This document shows positions 28,525-38,877 of a stretch of DNA of 64,000 bases, piece by piece. Origin of the DNA: Geminocystis sp. NIES-3709. GTDB lineage: Bacteria > Cyanobacteriota > Cyanobacteriia > Cyanobacteriales > Cyanobacteriaceae. The stretch spans positions 3,723,262-3,787,261 of the forward strand of contig NZ_AP014821.1 in the NCBI RefSeq assembly GCF_001548115.1, read 5' to 3'. A program made the translations under genes and the position numbers. Position 1 is the first letter of the stretch; each line of letters begins with the position of its first letter. The notes under the pieces were generated by a model, which did no database searches, was not told the origin of the DNA, and worked only from the letters and a program-made list of their open reading frames with translations.

Positions 28525-29379
28525 ATGGACACAATACAATCACTTTTCAATGGTGTGGCGGTAGGTAGTATTATCGCTTTAGCGGCGGTGGGTTTAACCT
28601 TAACGATGGGTATTTTACGGTTATCTAATTTTGCTCATGGAGATTTTTTGACTATGGGGGCTTATCTTACATGGTTGATCAATAGTAACGGGGTGAATAT
28701 TTGGTTATCGATCGTGGTTAGTACTTTAGGTACAGTGATTCTAATGTTAATCTGTGAGCAATTGTTATGGAAGCCCATGCGAGATAAACGGGCTAGTAGC
28801 ACTACTTTAATTATTATTTCTATTGGTTTGGCGCTGTTTTTGCGCAATGGTATTTTATTTATTTGGGGTGGTAGTAATCAAAATTATGATTTGCCTTTGG
28901 TGGAAGCGATCGATATTGGGGGGGTAAAAATTGCTTATTATCGTATTATTGTAGTTACTTTAACTATTGCTGCGATCGTTGCATTACATCTTATTCTTAA
29001 AAATACTAAAATAGGGAAAGCCATGAGGGCGGTAGCAGATAACATTGATTTAGCTAGAGTTTCAGGGATTAATGTAGAGCAAGTCGTTTTATTTACATGG
29101 ATTATGACGGCGATGCTAACGGCTTTTGGTGGGGGGTTATTTGGTTTGATCACAACGGTACGACCAAATATGGGTTGGTTTCTGATTTTACCTATGTTTG
29201 CGGCGGTGATACTCGGAGGGATTGGTAATCCCTATGGTGCGATCGCTGGAGGGTTAATTATTGGCATTGCACAAGAATTAAGTGTGCCGATTTTTGGTTC
29301 TGAGTATAAGTTGGGAGTAGCTTTAGTAATTATGATCGGAATTTTATTAATTCGTCCTCAAGGTATTTTTGGGAAGTAA
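28525..29379 (+). CDS. Amino-acid ABC transporter permease, LivH/NatD type
   Basis: An inner-membrane permease of 284 residues with about eight hydrophobic helices, family of branched-chain and neutral amino-acid transporters. The stretches LTMGILRLSNFAHGDFLTMG and AVADNIDLARVSGINVEQV are family signatures. The ATG at 28525 follows an AAGAAG ribosome site; a TTG three codons earlier is possible. The partner LivM, LivF, LivG and binding-protein genes are not here. A 53-bp copy of its last codons occurs at 33622. Confidence 0.9.
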   Translation: MDTIQSLFNGVAVGSIIALAAVGLTLTMGILRLSNFAHGDFLTMGAYLTWLINSNGVNIWLSIVVSTLGTVILMLICEQLLWKPMRDKRASSTTLIIISIGLALFLRNGILFIWGGSNQNYDLPLVEAIDIGGVKIAYYRIIVVTLTIAAIVALHLILKNTKIGKAMRAVADNIDLARVSGINVEQVVLFTWIMTAMLTAFGGGLFGLITTVRPNMGWFLILPMFAAVILGGIGNPYGAIAGGLIIGIAQELSVPIFGSEYKLGVALVIMIGILLIRPQGIFGK

Positions 29380-29448
29380 TATTTTGTTTTTAGTAATCTG
29401 AATAAAATTTTCTTATAATAAGGCTATCTCAACAGTTTAATTATAACC

Positions 29449-29493
29449 ATGTTAAAAAAAACCTTTGATGTCAACTTATTGGGGGATCATTTA
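29449..29493 (+). pseudogene. N-terminal scrap of a Phd-type antitoxin, cut by the IS5-family element
   Basis: ATG followed by LKKTFDVNLLGDHL, then the IS5-family end. The other part of the gene reappears after the element (30590-30674). The middle third of a normal antitoxin is missing, so the insertion was accompanied by a deletion. Confidence 0.55.
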
Positions 29494-29572
29494 GGCTTTG
29501 TTGCATGAATCGCTTGTGGAGAGTATTTTGAGATAAAATTAGGTATTGTTTTTCCATAGCCACCGTCAGAAG

Positions 29573-30514
29573 ATGAAACAAAAATACCATCTAAGAAATT
29601 GGTCAGAATATGATCGAGGACTAAAACAAAGAGGAAGTCTGACATTTTGGCTTTCTGAAGAAGTCTTATCTAACTGGATTTTAACAGAAAAATCAGGAAC
29701 TAGAGGAGCTGATAATTATTTCTCAGATCAAGCAATATTAACTTTTGTGATGGTGAAGTCTTTATTTAGTTTAGCGGGGAGACAAACGGAAGGTTTTTTA
29801 GAATCATTATTTGTTCTCATGGGGATTGATTTGCCAGTGCCAGACCATACTACGGTGTCTCGTAGAGCGAAAAATCTCGATGTAGTTCTACCAGTGAACA
29901 AAAGGGATGAACCTCGTCATGTGGTAGTAGATTCCACAGGGGTAAAAGTTTATGGTGAAGGTGAATGGAAAACCAGACAACACGGTGTAAGTAAAAGAAG
30001 AACATGGCGTAAATTACATTTAGCCGTAGATGAAAAAACAGGTGAAATTTTAGTAGCAGAAGTAACGACAAATAATTGCCATGACGGCGATGTACTAGAA
30101 AGTTTATTAGAAGCGGTAGAAGGTGAGATTGAGCAAGTTTCAGGGGATGGGGCTTATGATCGCGCAGCGCCAGAGCTTCGCTCTGATCAAAGAAAATGTT
30201 ATCGGGCGATCGCCAAGAGAGGGGCAATGGCGACAATTCTACCACAAAACAATGCTCAAAAGTGGTCAGACATAGATGGAGACAGGAATAGAAATATCGA
30301 AAAAATTGAGGAAATAGGTAGAAAAGAATGGAAGGAAGAAAGTGGTTATAATCGACGTTCAATCAGTGAAACTACAATGTTTAGGCTAAAGACAATCTTT
30401 GGAGGAAAACTAAGTAGCAGAGATTTTGACAATCAGGCTGTGGAATTGTTTGTGAAATGTCTGTTGTTGAATAAAATGATCCAAATTGCCAAACCAGATA
30501 GCTATATAGTTTAA
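29573..30514 (+). CDS. IS5-family DDE transposase
   Basis: 313 residues from the ATG at 29573 (an upstream TTG would add nine). Catalytic acids: Asp in VVVDSTGVKVYGEGEWK, Asp in VSGDGAYD, Glu in RRSISETTMFRLKTIFGG. Directly after GDGAYD there are nine extra codons (RAAPELRSD) that form a palindromic 27-nt insertion in frame. The frame stays open, but extra residues beside the second catalytic Asp may reduce activity. Confidence 0.9.
   Translation: MKQKYHLRNWSEYDRGLKQRGSLTFWLSEEVLSNWILTEKSGTRGADNYFSDQAILTFVMVKSLFSLAGRQTEGFLESLFVLMGIDLPVPDHTTVSRRAKNLDVVLPVNKRDEPRHVVVDSTGVKVYGEGEWKTRQHGVSKRRTWRKLHLAVDEKTGEILVAEVTTNNCHDGDVLESLLEAVEGEIEQVSGDGAYDRAAPELRSDQRKCYRAIAKRGAMATILPQNNAQKWSDIDGDRNRNIEKIEEIGRKEWKEESGYNRRSISETTMFRLKTIFGGKLSSRDFDNQAVELFVKCLLLNKMIQIAKPDSYIV
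30158..30188. repeat. Palindromic repeat inserted in the IS5-family transposase gene
   Basis: GATCGCGCAGCG followed by the hairpin CAGAGCTTCGCTCTG and GATC. It adds 27 bases with GAT repeated at both sides. Related sequences with GATCG-NN-CAG-N-G plus a hairpin occur at 56659 and (inverted) 61585. Confidence 0.65.
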
Positions 30515-30589
30515 CAACTCATAATGATAGGGTCATAGCGATCGTTCCTCTGAAAAATTGTTCGTTTTTTGATTCATGCAACAAAGCCG

Positions 30590-30674
30590 TTGGAAAGGAC
30601 AAATTTGGATTGCGAATGATTTTGATGATGAATCACCAGAAGTTAACGCTATGTTTTACGGGGAAGATGAATGA
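30590..30674 (+). pseudogene. C-terminal scrap of the Phd-type antitoxin
   Basis: After the element the frame reads WKGQIWIANDFDDESPE and ends in TGA at 30674. The GKIW..DDFD pattern is the typical tail of antitoxins paired with PIN toxins. It overlaps the toxin start (ATG at 30671), as in intact operons. Confidence 0.6.
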
Positions 30675-30760
30675 AGTTTTTATTAGATACTCATATTCTC
30701 TTGTGGTGGTTAGGAGATGACGAAAAATTATCACCACAGATAAGGGCAATTATTAAATAA
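30671..30760 (+). pseudogene. Truncated PIN-domain (VapC-like) toxin
   Basis: The first 29 residues of a PIN toxin (MKFLLDTHILLWWLGDD, with the first catalytic Asp) end at a TAA. Normal toxins have about 130 residues and the rest is not found downstream. The ATG overlaps the antitoxin stop. Both halves of this toxin-antitoxin pair are dead. Confidence 0.65.
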
Positions 30761-30956
30761 TTAGTTCACATTATCGCATTCGGGTGTGGTTCTTTTAAAA
30801 AGATTATCAAATCTTGTGATCATTTTTGGTAGATAAATGCAATTATTCGCAATTATTAATCTTGAAAAGTCTTTATTTCAGTTCAAATTAATTATCAAAA
30901 CTGATTTCAAATACAATACAGAAGTTATCTTCATAGAAGAACCGTGCCCATCGCAT

Positions 30957-32426
30957 TCACCATTTCCATTTAATCATAACTTTCTGACGCACTTCATCTG
31001 GATAGGCAAAGTCGAAGCTAGAAGTCTTAGTTCTACCTTTATCAGGTTCTGGTAACAAACCGTCATGAACAACTTTTGAACCACGACAGTTTTCCCGCTC
31101 GGCATGTGAATAACAGGTGAGTAAAGGCAATATTGAACCCTCTTTAACAATTTGTCGATTGACTGGATGACAGCGGGTTGGAATAGCCCACAACACATCT
31201 TTTATGTTTGTTGGATCAATATCATCATCAAGGACATAAATGACTTCCATGCAATGCCCAAACAAAGACTTCCAAACGATGTCTGCAATTTTTTCGGAAA
31301 ATTCTAGGGATGTGGTGTCAGGAAGTTTTTCACGCCAGTCAGGTGAAACCGTAATAATCATCCAACTTACAGCTGTTTCAAAGGGAGTCCAAGCCATACT
31401 GACAGGCAGTCCTGATTCCTGTAACAATCCTAAACCTTCAACAGAAAATCCAAGTCCTGCGCAGGTATGAAATTCATCTACAGGTCTCCCCTCGGCGACA
31501 AAAGGCCAAATAGCATTGTCTCTATGAGAAATTGATTGAATATGATAAGTGGGTTGCATTTGTGTTTCAGTGGCTAAATAACCTTGATATTCACCGAATG
31601 GACCTTCTAAGGAATCCTTCACCAAGGAAACATAGCCCTCAATCACCACTTCAGAGCTTGCTGGAACTTCAAGGTCCACCGATTCGCACCGAACAACTTC
31701 TATAGGCTCACCGAAATGAGCTCCCAGATAATCTGATTCACTTATCCAGTCTTCCAGTGGCATTGCCGATACAAAAGGCAACCCTGGCTCGCAACCTTGG
31801 CAAAGTGCAAAAGGCATAGGTTTGCCTATTTTTACCCACATATCCCAAATCATTCTGATATGCTGTGGTTTTTGGAATAATCCAGTCATGCGCTTACCAT
31901 CAAGTTTTTCCACCCGAGCTATAGACCAACTAGTCCAATTACCATCTGGTGAACGGACGACAATTGTTCCCCAAGTATTTGCGTAAGGCCCACCATCGCC
32001 TTCATGAAGTGTTCCTATGGGAAAAATATCCAGAGTAGCATCGTCACCTATAAATATATTCTGTTTGAAGGGGGCGGTATCAACGATTTTAGGTTTAATT
32101 TTTGGTTTCGTACGACTTGCAACCAAAGACTTAACGATTTCTGTCCATGTCGAATTGATTGGAAGACCCACAGAGAGTGCAACTCTGGCTGCCTGACAAT
32201 TTGGGATGGAACTGAGTGCACCAGGAGCCCCCAGTGCGCGCATACCAGGTTTAGAGCCTTTTATATTAGTAAATAAAGGAGCAGGTGCCTGAACAGCCTG
32301 ATCATATCCGCGTCTAGCAAATGCCGCCATTTCTAAAAATGGATCCACCTCGTGATCAATATAACAAACATCACCTAAATTATGTAATATATCAATATAG
32401 TCTCTTATGCTTTTTAAACGCTTCAT
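30957..32426 (-). CDS. UbiD-family decarboxylase
   Basis: 489 residues of the UbiD/FDC fold, which uses prenylated FMN to decarboxylate unsaturated or aromatic acids. Visible family parts are YANTWGTIVVR, SWSIARVEKLDG (Arg) and LEGPFGEYQGY (the Glu pair). It differs from the usual cyanobacterial UbiD homologue used in plastoquinone work, judging by its phenolic-acid-decarboxylase-like N-terminus, but the substrate is unknown. No UbiX (prenyl-FMN maker) is adjacent. The base composition is richer in G+C than neighbours (about half in some 60-base lines), and it sits in a rearranged area, so acquisition by transfer is likely. Confidence 0.87.
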   Translation of the reverse strand: MKRLKSIRDYIDILHNLGDVCYIDHEVDPFLEMAAFARRGYDQAVQAPAPLFTNIKGSKPGMRALGAPGALSSIPNCQAARVALSVGLPINSTWTEIVKSLVASRTKPKIKPKIVDTAPFKQNIFIGDDATLDIFPIGTLHEGDGGPYANTWGTIVVRSPDGNWTSWSIARVEKLDGKRMTGLFQKPQHIRMIWDMWVKIGKPMPFALCQGCEPGLPFVSAMPLEDWISESDYLGAHFGEPIEVVRCESVDLEVPASSEVVIEGYVSLVKDSLEGPFGEYQGYLATETQMQPTYHIQSISHRDNAIWPFVAEGRPVDEFHTCAGLGFSVEGLGLLQESGLPVSMAWTPFETAVSWMIITVSPDWREKLPDTTSLEFSEKIADIVWKSLFGHCMEVIYVLDDDIDPTNIKDVLWAIPTRCHPVNRQIVKEGSILPLLTCYSHAERENCRGSKVVHDGLLPEPDKGRTKTSSFDFAYPDEVRQKVMIKWKW

Positions 32427-32601
32427 TCTATTTTCTCTTTTTATTTTTTATCTACATTGTATTGCAAAAATCATAAATTAGAAAAATATTGATAATATCT
32501 ATTCCCGATCGAACCATATTAACCAACATTCCTGTGTTGATTACAAGGGGCATCATCTAACCTTGATTTTTAAGCCTTCTGATCATTTAAGCAAACCCTA
32601 A

Positions 32602-33240
32602 TTATGTTCCTTGCCTATTCTTCAAATCTTCTCGAAGGTGTGATCGATCGGCTAAAATTTTGAGTAAAGGCCCTCTTACCGTAAATTCTACCACTGTCAC
32701 CGAAGCAACGGGCAGAGCAATACGATCTCGATAACGTCCAATATCAATACCTAATAAACTACAAAGCATAATGCGAATAGTAGCCTTATGAGAAACAACC
32801 AAAACGTTACCCGTAGAATAATTTTGTTCAATTTCCTCTAAAACTTGACTACTACGTCTAGCTATATCAATACCTTTTTCTCCTCCCGTGGGGGCATTCC
32901 AGCCCGGATCGGCTAACCAGCGTACATACTCATCATGATATTCTTGATTAACTTGTTGAGGGGTTTTTCCTTCCCAATTACCATAAGCAATTTCTCGTAA
33001 TCCGTCTCGTTGTTGAATTCCCATACCCAAGGTTTTAGCTAAAGGGGTTGCGGTGGCAATAGTTCGAGATAAAGGACTCGAAAAAATACCCTGCCAAGGC
33101 AAATTTTTATAGGCTTGACAAAAATCTTCAGCCATCAAATATCCTTCCGCCGTCAAGTCTAAATCGAGAATACCACAATAACCACCACTGAGACTAGAAG
33201 TTGTTTCTCCGTGTCTCAAAAAGTAAATTGTTAAACTCAT
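32602..33240 (-). CDS. Histidine phosphatase / phosphoglycerate-mutase family protein
   Basis: About 212 residues. The phospho-accepting His is in FLRHGETTSS, the second His in VVSHKATIRIM, with ARRSSQVLEEI between. The start is set at the ATG at 33240 (MSLTIYFLRHGE), close to the motif as usual; an ATG six codons upstream is also possible. The family includes broad-range phosphatases and alpha-ribazole phosphatases, so the substrate is open. The gene has normal local base composition, unlike the UbiD gene beside it. Confidence 0.87.
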   Translation of the reverse strand: MSLTIYFLRHGETTSSLSGGYCGILDLDLTAEGYLMAEDFCQAYKNLPWQGIFSSPLSRTIATATPLAKTLGMGIQQRDGLREIAYGNWEGKTPQQVNQEYHDEYVRWLADPGWNAPTGGEKGIDIARRSSQVLEEIEQNYSTGNVLVVSHKATIRIMLCSLLGIDIGRYRDRIALPVASVTVVEFTVRGPLLKILADRSHLREDLKNRQGT

Positions 33241-33453
33241 ATTGAATAGACTCTCCAATAATTATAAAATACAATCAGTTATAACAAACCATTTATGAAT
33301 TTACACTATATTTTTAATTATTCCTGAGTTAAAATCATAATTTCTGGAAAAGTCTAATAAGTTACAAAGTTATTTGCATATATAATGTTGTGAAAGTTAT
33401 TGATAATCTCTATTCTCGATCGATCCTGATGTAATATTTATTTTGATATGATT

Positions 33454-33579
33454 CGATCATAATTACTAGATTCTGACAATTTCTTTTCTTTTTCGAGTCT
33501 GGAAAATTTACTGGTAATGTCGCTTCTTGTGAAATTGGAAAACCAACCTTCGGAATTGTTGAAGAAACGAATAGCGGTA
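33454..33579 (-). pseudogene. Duplicated 3' fragment of mtnD
   Basis: About 126 bases closely match 34727-34853, that is, the end of mtnD and its downstream flank, in the same orientation. It is a diverged partial copy. It directly precedes a copy of the permease-gene tail; see the finding on the duplication scar. Confidence 0.8.
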
Positions 33580-33621
33580 TGTTCCTATTTTCAGATCAAA
33601 GTACAAATTAGAGGTAGCAGT

Positions 33622-33674
33622 TATTATGATCGGAATTTTATTAATTTGTCCTCAAGGTATTTTTGGGAAGTAAC
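33622..33674 (+). pseudogene. Duplicated 3' fragment of the amino-acid permease gene
   Basis: 53 bases match 29328-29380 almost perfectly, including the stop codon TAA after GIFGK. One change turns CGT into TGT. It begins 42 bases after the mtnD fragment. Confidence 0.85.
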
Positions 33675-33719
33675 CTTCTATTTGTGTTAGGCTTCCCACA
33701 GCAAATGCTTAATACAATG

Positions 33720-33911
33720 TCATGAGTGAAATTTTTTACCATAGGTTTCGAGATCATATGATTTGACACAGTATTCATGAAATCCATTCGCCCAAGCGGA
33801 CAAATCTGTATTTCTAAATGCTGTTGCAACAGATGCTTCTACCATTTTAAAATGTCCACACTCACTGAGTTCAGAGAGTAACCGTACTAGTTCAGAATCT
33901 AAAAATGGCAT
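33720..33911 (-). CDS. Small hypothetical protein, possibly 5'-truncated
   Basis: 63 residues from an ATG (MPFLDSELVRLLSELSEC...). The same frame is open about 35 codons further upstream, reading QGNYANWIEYFFYYKNQVDK without a start codon, and this part looks protein-like. The gene has therefore probably lost its start and is a remnant. I do not recognise the family. It lies just after the duplicated permease tail. Confidence 0.4.
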   Translation of the reverse strand: MPFLDSELVRLLSELSECGHFKMVEASVATAFRNTDLSAWANGFHEYCVKSYDLETYGKKFHS

Positions 33912-34077
33912 TTTGTCTGTAACTACAGAAATAAATTTATCAACTTGATTTTTATAATAAAAAAAGTATTCTATCCAGTTAGCATAATTACCTTGAACAT
34001 CTTTTATTTTTATAAACTAAATTAACTTGCCACAACTTGTTGGCTTGCAAGTTAGGACTTCGACGCTCAATGCTAGG

Positions 34078-34611
34078 TTAGTGCGGTTTACGGAAAACGC
34101 CAGCAATTTGAGCAGGATCGACCTTTCCACTATAAATATCTTGACACGCTTTCAGCTCTTTTTTAGTTATTTTAGCCACATAGTCCTTGAGTTCTTGCCC
34201 ATCACTCAGTGGAAAGAATTTGAGTGGTAAAGGTGCTACCAATGTTCCTGTATCAACGGGTTCTGCCAATTCATCAACCACGAAAAGGACTAAACCGCCA
34301 ATGGTAAATGGGTGATGTTGTGGGCTTTCTGTGAAAGGTGTCACATCCACAAGTTTGTTGTCAGGAGCAAGCCAAACTGCGTGATGTGTTGCCATCAAAT
34401 AATCGCCATGGTGTAAATTAACACGGTGGTGGAGAGTCCAACCAAATAAAATACGGCCTCCATCCTTCTCGACTTTAGCCAACACATTTTGAAAACAGCA
34501 TACAGGACGAGCTTCGCTTTCGGGTAAATGTAATGCTTTACACAAAGGTTGCGGACTTATTTCAGACGCGAACTCCTTCATTTCCTCTATCAATTTCCGT
34601 TTTGTAATCAT
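34078..34611 (-). CDS. Hypothetical protein, FQNV/HAVW/LVDVTP family
   Basis: 177 residues. A central block (CCFQNVLAKVEKDGGRILFG, then HHAVWLAPDNKLVDVTP) resembles small proteins of unknown role found in many bacteria. There is no signal peptide or membrane segment. Several His and Cys residues (PVCCFQ, HHRVNLHHGD) could bind a metal, which is speculation. Base composition is richer in G+C than neighbours, as for the UbiD gene, suggesting joint or parallel acquisition. Confidence 0.65.
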   Translation of the reverse strand: MITKRKLIEEMKEFASEISPQPLCKALHLPESEARPVCCFQNVLAKVEKDGGRILFGWTLHHRVNLHHGDYLMATHHAVWLAPDNKLVDVTPFTESPQHHPFTIGGLVLFVVDELAEPVDTGTLVAPLPLKFFPLSDGQELKDYVAKITKKELKACQDIYSGKVDPAQIAGVFRKPH

Positions 34612-34759
34612 AATTTTGAATACACAAATCTGTCAAGCCGTGCGCTTGTAGCTAACTCATAATTATATCGCAATTTCGGTCTAATACCATATATTGAACT
34701 ATATCAAGATAAATACTATATAGGGATCGATCGTAATTACTTGATTATGACAATTTCTC

Positions 34760-35323
34760 TTAGTTTTCGAGTCTGGAAAATTTACTAGCAATATCACTTC
34801 CCGTAAAATTGGCAACCCAACCTTCTGGATTATTAAAAAAACGAATAGCGATAAAATTGGGATTCTCTCCCATATCGAACCAATGACGAGTATTAGCTGG
34901 TACACTAATTAAATCTCCTCTAGTGCATAAAACTTCAAACACTTGATTTTCGATGTGTAAGCTAAATAAACCCTCACCATCTACGAAAAAGCGCACTTCA
35001 TCTTCACTGTGAGTATGCTCATTTAAAAATTTTTCACGGAATGCCTTTTTATTGGGGTTATCCGCCGTTAAACTAACTACGTCAACGGTTAAATATCCTT
35101 CTTCATTGATTAATTGATCAACTTCTGATTTATAAGCCTTTAAGATTTCCTCTTGAGTCGCTCCTGATGTTAGACTTTCGATCGTGTGCCATTGTTCAAA
35201 TCTTACGTTAACTTGTTTTAATTGGTAAGTTATTTTATCTATTTTGTCTGTTTCCGATAAGGTATTACTATCAAAAATAGGTGTACTAGGATTATCTTCA
35301 TTAAATACTTTTAAAGCCGTCAT
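34760..35323 (-). CDS. mtnD: Acireductone dioxygenase
   Basis: Methionine salvage: oxidises acireductone to the keto-acid precursor of methionine and formate. A cupin protein of 187 residues with metal ligands in HTHSEDEVRFFVDG (two His, one Glu) and the later His in ANTRHWFDMG. It starts 4 bases after the mtnB stop and so is coupled to it. Its 3' end has a diverged copy at 33454. Confidence 0.93.
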   Translation of the reverse strand: MTALKVFNEDNPSTPIFDSNTLSETDKIDKITYQLKQVNVRFEQWHTIESLTSGATQEEILKAYKSEVDQLINEEGYLTVDVVSLTADNPNKKAFREKFLNEHTHSEDEVRFFVDGEGLFSLHIENQVFEVLCTRGDLISVPANTRHWFDMGENPNFIAIRFFNNPEGWVANFTGSDIASKFSRLEN

Positions 35324-35327
35324 AAAT

Positions 35328-35954
35328 TTATTTACCTTTAATACGCATAATTTCTAATTCACATTGTATTAAATATTCGATCGCTTCTAAATGTCTTAAG
35401 GTTTCTGCCATATCCTTACCCCAAGTATAAGCTCCATGACCTCGAATGAGATACCCCCAACAAGGAATTTTTTTGTTTAGATATTCGATAACTTCATCCG
35501 CCAAACTAGCTATGTCTTGAGTATTAGCAAATATCGGGATTTCGATCGAACTTTCATGGGTAGAAATTCCTGTAAAGGCTTTTAATAACTCATAACCTTT
35601 TAATTTCCATGAGGAATTTTCTGTTAAAAGAGTAAGCAAAGTACTATTAAGCGAATGAGTATGCAACACTGCACCAATATGAGGATTCCAACCATACAAA
35701 CTTGTATGTAAAAGAGTTTCTGCTGATGGTTTTTTCTCGTCTTGGGATTTTCCGTTTAAATCCACCACCATAATATCATCAGGGATTAATCTACCTTTAT
35801 GTTTACCTGATACGGTAATAGCACAGTAATTATCATCTAATCTTTGAGAAAAATTACTGCTAGTGGCTGGAGTCCAACCTTGACTATCAAGAAAATTAGC
35901 CGTTTCAATAATGCTAATAATTGCGATGTCTAAATCCTGTGACGAATAAGTCAA
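35328..35954 (-). CDS. mtnB: Methylthioribulose-1-phosphate dehydratase
   Basis: Methionine salvage: dehydrates methylthioribulose-1-phosphate. Class II aldolase fold with zinc ligands in HTHSLNSTLL and a later His (IRGHGAYTWG); GWTPATSSNFSQR is the family opening. There is no ATG: the start is taken as the TTG at 35954, which has AAAGGA nine bases upstream; a TTG at 35972 would place that site inside the gene. The gene diverges from groEL and is followed by mtnD. Confidence 0.9.
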   Translation of the reverse strand: MTYSSQDLDIAIISIIETANFLDSQGWTPATSSNFSQRLDDNYCAITVSGKHKGRLIPDDIMVVDLNGKSQDEKKPSAETLLHTSLYGWNPHIGAVLHTHSLNSTLLTLLTENSSWKLKGYELLKAFTGISTHESSIEIPIFANTQDIASLADEVIEYLNKKIPCWGYLIRGHGAYTWGKDMAETLRHLEAIEYLIQCELEIMRIKGK

Positions 35955-36066
35955 TTTAACTAATCCTTTCAATCAAAACTTAAAGAATAATATTTTAACC
36001 TAACCTGCCTTGAAACTTTAATCAAACATATTAATACACAAACTAATCAAGGTGCTGATAACCGTA

Positions 36067-36093
36067 TTAGCACTCAGACCCTAAGAGCGCTAA
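36067..36093. promoter_or_regulatory. CIRCE heat-shock operator (HrcA site)
   Basis: TTAGCACTC, nine spacer bases, then GAGCGCTAA. The consensus second arm is GAGTGCTAA, so there is one mismatch. It lies 41 bases before the groEL start, in the expected place for repression by HrcA. Confidence 0.92.
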
Positions 36094-36122
36094 ATTTATA
36101 TATGGTGAATCAAAAATCTTAA

Positions 36123-37799
<1,677 letters not shown>

Positions 37800-38260
37800 T
37801 CAGAATTTGGAATCTGTTACCGTAGCCTAAAAACAAGTCACAAACTTATAGTTGTTTCAATTAACTTGGAGACACTTTTAAAAACCTAAGTCTTTGATAA
37901 ACAATAGTTACAGGTTTTGATTTTGTTTCATATTGATTTGAAATGACTATAAAAATAGTTTTTCAAGACTTAATCAAAGAATCTAAATGTAGGGTGGGGA
38001 AAGCCCACCTTTTCGTTAGAATAGTGATCATAAAATTCATGTATTGTAGGTTGGGTTAAATCTGTGAAACTTAAACAGCCAAAACTCCTAAAAATACTAT
38101 TCTTAATATTAATTAGAGGTTGCTTACTTATCTATAATGTATCTCTCGCAAAGATGCAAAAGTTATAAGAAAAGTGGCTATTTTTTCATATCCAATATCA
38201 CTAACGCCAACTTGCCCAAATCCAGTTTTTCAGAAAGTTGTGGTTACTAAGGAGTATAAA
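37800..38260. other. Gene-poor stretch after groEL
   Basis: About 460 bases with one palindrome (37993-38013) and, near 38044, a GTAGGTTGGGTT word of the sort repeated in cyanobacterial genomes. No gene is visible. A frame open from 38174 leads into the next gene, but its first 29 codons lack a ribosome site. Confidence 0.6.
37993..38013. repeat. GGTGGG palindrome downstream of groEL
   Basis: Stem GGTGGG/CCCACC with a short loop and only four T after it, 190 bp beyond groEL. This resembles the widespread cyanobacterial GTAGGGTGGGC palindromes rather than a strong terminator. Confidence 0.5.
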
Positions 38261-38683
38261 ATGGAAGAATTGTTAACTTTGCGTCAATATATAGAGGAGA
38301 AAAATTACCATCAAGCCCTCGAATTGATAGCAGAATTAGAGGAAATGTCAAAAGAAGATAAACTAAATAAAATTTTTAGTTATGCAGTTATTTTATTATT
38401 ACATTTAATCAAACAACAAGCAGAAAAAAGAACAACTCGCTCTTGGGATTTTTCTATTTATAATTCTACTAAAGAAATAAAAAAAATTAATAAAAGGCGT
38501 AAATCAGGTGGTTATTATGCCACTGAAGAAGAATTAAGAGAAATAATAGCGGATGCCTTTGATACGGCGATAAGAAAAGCATCTTTAGAAGCATTTGAAG
38601 GAAAATATAGTTCGGAAGAATTAATAACAAAAATTGATTCTAATTCGATTCAATCTTCTGCTTTAAAATTGATTTTATTTTAG
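38261..38683 (+). CDS. DUF29-family protein
   Basis: 140 residues from the ATG at 38261, which has AAGGAG six bases upstream; this decides the start against one 29 codons earlier. The opening EELLTLRQYIEEKNYHQALELIAELEEMSKEDK and the RSWDFSIYNS segment are like DUF29-type proteins, a family expanded in cyanobacteria with unknown role. It has no membrane part. Confidence 0.75.
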   Translation: MEELLTLRQYIEEKNYHQALELIAELEEMSKEDKLNKIFSYAVILLLHLIKQQAEKRTTRSWDFSIYNSTKEIKKINKRRKSGGYYATEEELREIIADAFDTAIRKASLEAFEGKYSSEELITKIDSNSIQSSALKLILF

Positions 38684-38728
38684 AACAAAATATTTAGTCA
38701 AAGATTTATATATCCTGTCTAATATTAG

Positions 38729-38808
38729 GTTCGATTAAATAATTATAGTAGAATTTTTCGCAAAGACCCCAAAAAAAGCAAAGCATCATTATAACTGATT
38801 ATCCAAAC
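38729..38808. repeat. 79-bp dispersed repeat, copy 2 (inverted)
   Basis: When reversed this matches 26301-26379, best in the outer 30 bases of each end (GTTCG...TAATTATAGTAGAAT and ATAACTGATTATCC). TAG stands on both outer sides. It lies between the DUF29 gene and aqpZ. Confidence 0.7.
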
Positions 38809-38877
38809 TAGAGATAAATGATTACTGCACAATTAATTGATCTCCTCTTTTGGTAGTCTTTCCATCTTCTCTTTTTC

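Larger units (their letters stand above)
29494..30588. mobile_element. IS5-family insertion sequence
   Basis: A 1095-bp element with perfect 18-bp inverted ends GGCTTTGTTGCATGAATC. The flanks (GATCATTTA and GTTGGAAAG) share no target duplication, which agrees with a deletion or recombination at this site. It carries one complete transposase frame. Confidence 0.9.

Noticed and set aside
29850-30362. Minus-strand frame of 170 codons opposite the IS5 transposase
   Set aside because: Composition is that of an antisense shadow (His/Leu/Phe-rich); the plus strand has a clear transposase.
37993-38013. Strong terminator for groEL
   Set aside because: Only four T follow the stem and it is 190 bp away; it fits better a dispersed GGTGGG palindrome.
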